A stretch of DNA of 64,000 nucleotides from Micropterix aruncella (lineage: Eukaryota > Arthropoda > Insecta > Lepidoptera > Micropterigidae), in assembly GCA_944548615.1 (NCBI GenBank), contig OX155954.1:4293424-4357423 (forward strand), given 5' to 3'. The position numbers and the translations under genes were made by a program. This document shows, one piece after another, positions 62,401 to 64,000 of the stretch. The notes under the pieces were generated by a model. It ran no database searches and was not told the origin of the DNA. It saw only the letters and a program-made list of their open reading frames with translations. Position 1 is the stretch's first letter. Each line of letters begins with the position of its first letter.

Positions 62401-62962
62401 TATTATTTTCAGTATGGATTATCAAAGTTGGAAAGTGACTATACCTTGTCACTAAAATCAATAGGCAGTATTGTATCAGATAGAGCCGCTGCCAATACCA
62501 TCATGGTTTTTCTTTATTTCAAATGTTTAACATCTGGGAGGTACGTATTTAATCATAATACCGGTTTAAAAATTGGTAAATTGAACTTATTTCCTGACTT
62601 TTAGATGTGAAAATCCGTCTCCTCTACCGTTCCTCGTCAACTATATCCTTAAATTACCACCATCCTTCAGTTTTCCTCAATCAATATACAAATGCATTTG
62701 TTTCATTTTCGCAGTAAGTTTCTTCTTTACTCTTATTGATATTATTTTATGATATTGAAGTAAATGTTTTTTTCAACAGATATCTAACTTGTCATATATG
62801 GAAGACTTGGAATTAGAAGATAGAATGGCGAGGGAAAAGGCTATTCTCAAATTTTTCCATGCACTTTCGCCGAATTTAGAAGAATGCTATACGCATCATC
62901 CTGCATTGCTGCTTTGGGTGTTTTCGTCGGCTAGTATACCAGCTGATGCCAGAGCTACATTC
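56479..62962 (+). CDS. Unrecognised helical-repeat-like protein, exons 1-7 (partial gene)
   Basis: Exons inferred from GT-AG sites with consistent phases: 56479-56924, 56993-57325, 57951-58235, 61122-61248, 62413-62540, 62605-62713 and 62780-62962. The sum is 1611 bases (537 codons) with no stop; the next donor at 62963 (GTAAGC) shows the gene continues beyond the window. Introns 1, 5 and 6 are 64-68 bp, the rest are swollen by mobile elements. The product starts MDFSIFKSKDAK (the upstream in-frame ATG at 56452 is an alternative) and is Leu/Phe/Ile-rich with amphipathic segments and scattered Cys throughout, no signal peptide, no catalytic motif and no clear zinc finger. It reads like an ARM/HEAT-type all-helical scaffold. 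A distant meiosis-inhibitor-1 (MEI1)-like identity is conceivable but I cannot show it. Confidence 0.8.
57326..57950 (+). other. Intron 2 of the multi-exon gene
   Basis: 625 bp from donor GTATGT to acceptor AATATTCCAG. No mobile element or ORF of note is recognised inside. Confidence 0.65.
58366..58735 (-). pseudogene. PD-(D/E)XK-like nuclease segment of a LINE, in intron 3
   Basis: On the minus strand: KKASDWILEVDLVSKLYIFP, then RPDITLYSLS, a 1-base frame change near 58640, then MALIVELTALWE, LNKYHDLANAV, and VHLHAVEVGARGLPAKSLFH with LGLSRKIINSFLEKISK. RPDI followed by VELT-PWE and VEVGARG is the pattern at the C-terminal end of many RT-bearing elements of aquatic animals and insects, and fits a restriction-like endonuclease core (D ... 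E-x-T). RT is not next to it. The assignment to a nuclease is inference. Confidence 0.6.
59265..59630 (+). pseudogene. LINE RT C-terminal fragment (CR1/L2-like), in intron 3
   Basis: IESVQRRATKMIQGF, then IDRIKLLNLPKLKDRHK and, further on, FFLEQQTHRTLHDSVINPAT and VNVFKLTAQIHKN. This is the usual close of CR1/L2-type ORF2 (VQRRATK, LxLPSLxxRR, FFSxRVVxxWNxLP, SVNxFKxxLD). Stops interrupt it. A (TAAA)n tract at 59203-59228 just upstream belongs to another element's tail. Confidence 0.7.
59783..59866. repeat. 37 bp-arm hairpin in intron 3
   Basis: The left arm CTATCGGAAAACGTTGAAAT continues through ATTCCGAATCATTTGC; the right arm GCAAATGATTCGGAATAATT continues to TTCGATAG. A loop of about 10 bases separates them and only a few pairs mismatch. 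It lies between two direct copies of a CCGCG(G/A)TA(A)AAGCTAT-GC(A)ATAGC motif at about 59694 and 60234. Confidence 0.9.
60285..60415 (-). repeat. LINE/SINE 3'-end, inverted copy, in intron 3
   Basis: Reverse-complement counterpart of 52492-52640: core TGTCACCCAACTAGGACTAG and CCCGTTCTAGGGT, then CGAATGGCAAAACCTTAACC, with a TATTTATTTATT tail at the left (60281). Confidence 0.8.
60690..61052 (+). repeat. Dispersed repeat family M, copy 4, in intron 3
   Basis: Most complete of the family at the left end, sharing CTATTGTATTTATAATTATT with copy 3 at 44820. It ends at TTGTTGGACGGTCCAGTAAA, about 70 bp before the acceptor of exon 4. Confidence 0.8.
61461..62337 (+). mobile_element. Mariner-like element with deleted catalytic core, in intron 4
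   Basis: Element 61463-62335 flanked by TA on both sides. Terminal inverted repeats: TGGTGCGGAGCCAACTGAC on the left against GTCAGTTGGCTCTGCACCACC on the right. The interior codes for pieces of a Tc1/mariner-type transposase: an N-terminal HTH part (about 61765-61945, with TPRTLRTPEDLLTVREAFER-like and RSARQQSRILG text) and a C-terminal part with WPSRSPDLSKPDFFLWGFLK. Confidence 0.88.
61926..62210 (+). pseudogene. Mariner-type transposase, internal deletion
   Basis: 94-codon frame joining KLQVVQQINES from the DNA-binding half to WPSRSPDLSKPDFFLWGFLK, which in the family lies just after the second catalytic Asp. The segment with the first and second catalytic Asp is missing, several hundred bases shorter than usual. 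The third acidic position is present (PDFF). The ATG at 61926 is only the start of the open frame. It cannot be active. Confidence 0.82.
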
Positions 62963-64000
62963 GTAAGCGTATTTCTCACTTTCTACTTTTAAATTTGGCA
63001 AAATTTGGCCACGATATTTATTTTTTTGATCATTGAAAAATTAAACTGGTGTAAATGTACATCATCTAATTAATAAATAAATGGATTTGATGTCGAAAAA
63101 CTCCTTCCCAACACTACTCGTACCAACGAACCATATGCAAGTATATACTTATTGTTAAAAGCATAGTTTTCCTGGAACAACCAGTAAGGGCATTCTATCG
63201 GTATCTATAAAGACTATCTTAAAAAAAAAAAAAAACAAAATCGTTGGGGCCGTTTCTTTAAACTGTATTTTAATTTTAACTTCTATGGCAGCTACCACTA
63301 CCATTTTTTAAGTCTATGGATGGCATTAAAATTTAAAGATCCATTTACATCTCAAAATCGATTTTTCATACGATCACAAAACCCCCATATTACTCCTTAT
63401 ATGGATCATAAAAAAGACTCAAGATCATCACCAGACATGGGAACATGTCAACATCGACATTCTCCTATTGGAAAACCCTATAGATGGCCAAATAAATAAT
63501 TATTAGTTTCACCCGACAATGCTATCACTGCCACCTGCATGTCACCGGACAATGCTATCAGCGCCATCTGCATGTCGCAGCGCAGAATGGTTGCCATAAA
63601 GTACTATGGCATTTAGCAATCTAATACCCTATATAATCAATGCCAATACCAACGAAAGTAATAATCCGTGAGCAGACGTTGAGCATATAATAGGTAGATC
63701 ATGTTTATACGTGTTTGTCGCGCAGATCTGGTTTGCCTGTGATGTCATTGAGCGGGTATAGATACATTTGCATGTGATAATCATGAATTAGCTTTGTGTA
63801 GAATTTTAAGTTAGTGTAGCGCGGAAACGCAGAAAGCTAGAACGTCGATTCTGATATCGTTGTGAGCAGCTCGAGGAGAACTACTAGGGCCTAAAGTGAG
63901 ACCATAAAAATAGTTGTCAGAATATAGTAAGCAAAATTGATATTAACTTACAAAATAATTAAAGATATCATCTCATGTGACTTTTAAATACACCCCTCCC
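62963..64000. other. Probable intron 7, no exon found
   Basis: After the donor at 62963 I see no segment with the right phase and codon character up to the window edge. A 33 bp unit is repeated at about 63516-63580 (GACAATGCTATCA-GCCA-CTGCATGTC). Nothing else is recognised. Confidence 0.4.

Overview
The window looks like a piece of an insect chromosome, most probably a moth or butterfly. It is A/T-rich and intron-bearing and is dominated by transposable-element debris: BEL/Pao LTR elements, CR1/Jockey-, RTE- and LOA-type LINEs (one with an ORF1 of the baculovirus-FP-like type common in Lepidoptera), hAT, mariner and pogo remnants, MITEs and a Helitron-like end. A short CCTAA run fits the arthropod telomere motif. 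The order is an inference from element types; no marker gene fixes the species. Only two genes look like working host genes: an intact single-exon MFS transporter of the SV2/SVOP type (21836-23353, +) and the first seven exons of a multi-exon protein I do not recognise (56479-62962, +, running off the right edge).

Layout. 1-4851: a decayed BEL/Pao element (gag, protease, RT/RNase H, integrase) with at least six reading-frame lesions. Its integrase is cut off where a 618-619 bp tandem satellite begins (4842-7559, four full units and one partial), followed by about 200 bp of (AT)n. 7.8-17.3 kb: mostly non-coding, with a copy of a dispersed ~350 bp repeat, two LINE 3' fragments, and a foldback-like element bounded by G16 and C15 tracts. 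17.35-21.5 kb: a nearly complete but broken LINE on the minus strand, ending about 340 bp upstream of the transporter gene. 23.5-31.5 kb: repeat mosaic including a Helitron-like 3' end at 30334. 31.6-34.85 kb: an LTR/leader and gag of a second BEL element, its leader interrupted by a 772 bp hAT-type MITE with a perfect 8 bp target duplication. 34.86-35.26 kb: a long-inverted-repeat MITE flanked by TA.

35.3-43.3 kb: (TA)n, dispersed repeats, a decayed hAT transposon (about 38.96-40.65 kb) with a G-rich tract inside it, and a pogo/CENP-B-type DNA-binding fragment. 44.8-48.3 kb: a three-layer nest (LOA-type LINE with a 15 bp target duplication, inside a second element, inside a minus-strand LINE remnant). 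50.33-50.64 kb: a 105 bp-arm hairpin element with a 16 bp target duplication. 51.6-52.8 kb: palindromes. 53.2-54.6 kb: RTE-type LINE remnant. 54.85-56.15 kb: hAT pieces. 56.5-64 kb: the multi-exon gene. Its third intron carries a nuclease-like LINE domain, another LINE fragment, a long hairpin and a dispersed repeat; its fourth intron carries an internally deleted mariner-like element.

The mobile elements are fossils and do not form one functional system with the two host genes. I found no clear new defence, toxin or RNA system. The observations most worth following are the retroelement/satellite junction, the hairpin element family, the G-tract foldback element, the nested insertions and the unrecognised gene.
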